Assembly (NCBI GenBank): GCA_010909725.1
Contig: JAACMV010000016.1
Coordinates: 372,001-436,000, forward strand
From: Picochlorum sp. 'celeri'
Taxonomy: Eukaryota; Chlorophyta; Trebouxiophyceae
Reading direction: 5' to 3'
Length of the DNA: 64,000 nt
Shown here: piece by piece, positions 63,492-64,000 of the stretch
Layout: each line of letters begins with the position of its first letter
How positions within the stretch are numbered: the first letter of the stretch is position 1
Program-made: the position numbers and the translations under genes
The notes under the pieces: model-generated
Database searches by the model: none
Seen by the model: the letters and a program-made list of their open reading frames with translations, nothing else
Told to the model about the DNA's origin: nothing

Positions 63492-64000
63492 CCCTCTTCG
63501 TCTTTTTAGCAACAACTACACTACTCAATATTCCACAATATTCTGAATGTAACAGAATGTCTTCTGAGAGTCGATATCGATCGAATAACTGCCATGAACC
63601 ACTCCTGTCGAGTTCGGTCTTCCGTTGGGGTTCGACTGCCCACAGTCGACAGTCGACTGACTTTTTTAATCTACTTTATACGGAAGAGGCGCCCAAATTC
63701 CCTCCGAGAATGGAATCTTCTTGGAATCTTACTTGATGTCGGCATTGTTACGGACTGACTGGAAAAATAATGACAAGAATGCAATTTAATGGCCCTGTGC
63801 GGGGGATGCGAGAGGTACAGTCTCTCAGTGGAGGTATCTGAGTCGTTCAAAATTCAACGCGACTACTGTGTACGTCTTACGATTGATTCAGTATCCAATC
63901 AGAGAAATACCTTTTAAAGAAAATAATTTAAACAAGAACCATCGTGATCGGTGAAGTAAGGCGAATCAACACGCGTTGGTTGTCGCATGCACAAATTTCT
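63492..64000. other. Right-end intergenic region with a short palindrome
   Basis: About 510 bp to the window edge. It includes CAGTCGACTG (63650-63659), a perfect 10-bp palindrome, preceded by CAGTCGAC at 63643-63650, about 155 bp upstream of the tetraspan-like start. No coding sequence is recognised before the edge. Confidence 0.5.

Noticed and set aside
31071..64000. Search for mobile elements, reverse transcriptase, integrase or viral genes
   Set aside because: None recognised in any open frame; the palindromes found are too small and lack clear target-site duplications to be called transposons.

Overview
This window is nuclear DNA from a eukaryotic alga, most likely a green alga (Viridiplantae). 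It is gene-dense, with about 34 protein genes on both strands. Introns are few and short (mostly 66-140 nt), nearly all with donors of the form GT-N-N-G, often GTATG, GTGCG or GTACG, and acceptors ending in CAG or TAG. The standard genetic code fits every gene. The best lineage marker is a nuclear-encoded lumenal cytochrome c6A with the plant-type disulfide loop. Plastid-targeted MinE, an EGY-type M50 protease, a TLC-family ATP/ADP translocator, a LON-domain protein and a plant-type conserved plastid protein agree with this. Genus cannot be decided from the window. I saw no rRNA, tRNA, transposon or CRISPR.

Layout. 1-4.7 kb: the 5' end of a flavoprotein-like gene, a plastid-type lipase, an EGY-like protease and dihydrolipoyl dehydrogenase, all on the minus strand. 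4.8-11 kb: WDR70-like WD40 protein and a ZRANB3-like SNF2/HNH remodeler. 11-20 kb: ESCRT-I TSG101/VPS23, a DUF866 protein that has lost its CxxC, GAPDH with a C-terminal tail, MinE, and cytosolic LeuRS. 20-31 kb: secreted PhoX-like phosphatase, an INCENP homologue, a soluble hybrid histidine kinase, a small LYR-type protein, and a strawberry-notch helicase with a C-terminal UBA. 31-40.3 kb: a urea-utilisation cluster. 40.3-50.3 kb: a calcium-dependent kinase, a secreted unknown, a PHIP1-like two-RRM protein, cytochrome c6A, a three-exon unknown, a plastid conserved protein and a pseudo-LMW-PTP repeat protein. 50.9-64 kb: CDT1, QCR7, an acidic unknown, uridine kinase-UPRT, prohibitin-2, AMPK beta, LON-domain protein, ATP/ADP translocator and a tetraspan-like membrane protein.

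The most coherent system is urea use. The DUR3 transporter imports urea, urea carboxylase makes allophanate, and allophanate hydrolase releases ammonium and CO2. The hydrolase, normally one polypeptide, is split here into two divergently transcribed genes, one for the amidase domain and one for the C-terminal domain. The four genes form two head-to-head pairs. Each intergenic region carries a palindrome with the same CTAGGGTT...AACCCTAG arms, a candidate shared regulatory element.

Other notable points: two genes whose first coding exon is only the ATG, a tyrosine-phosphatase-like domain whose catalytic Cys is Asp, and several genes with no recognisable family. Exon junctions were placed by eye from splice signals, reading phase and family alignment. 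No transcript evidence was available.
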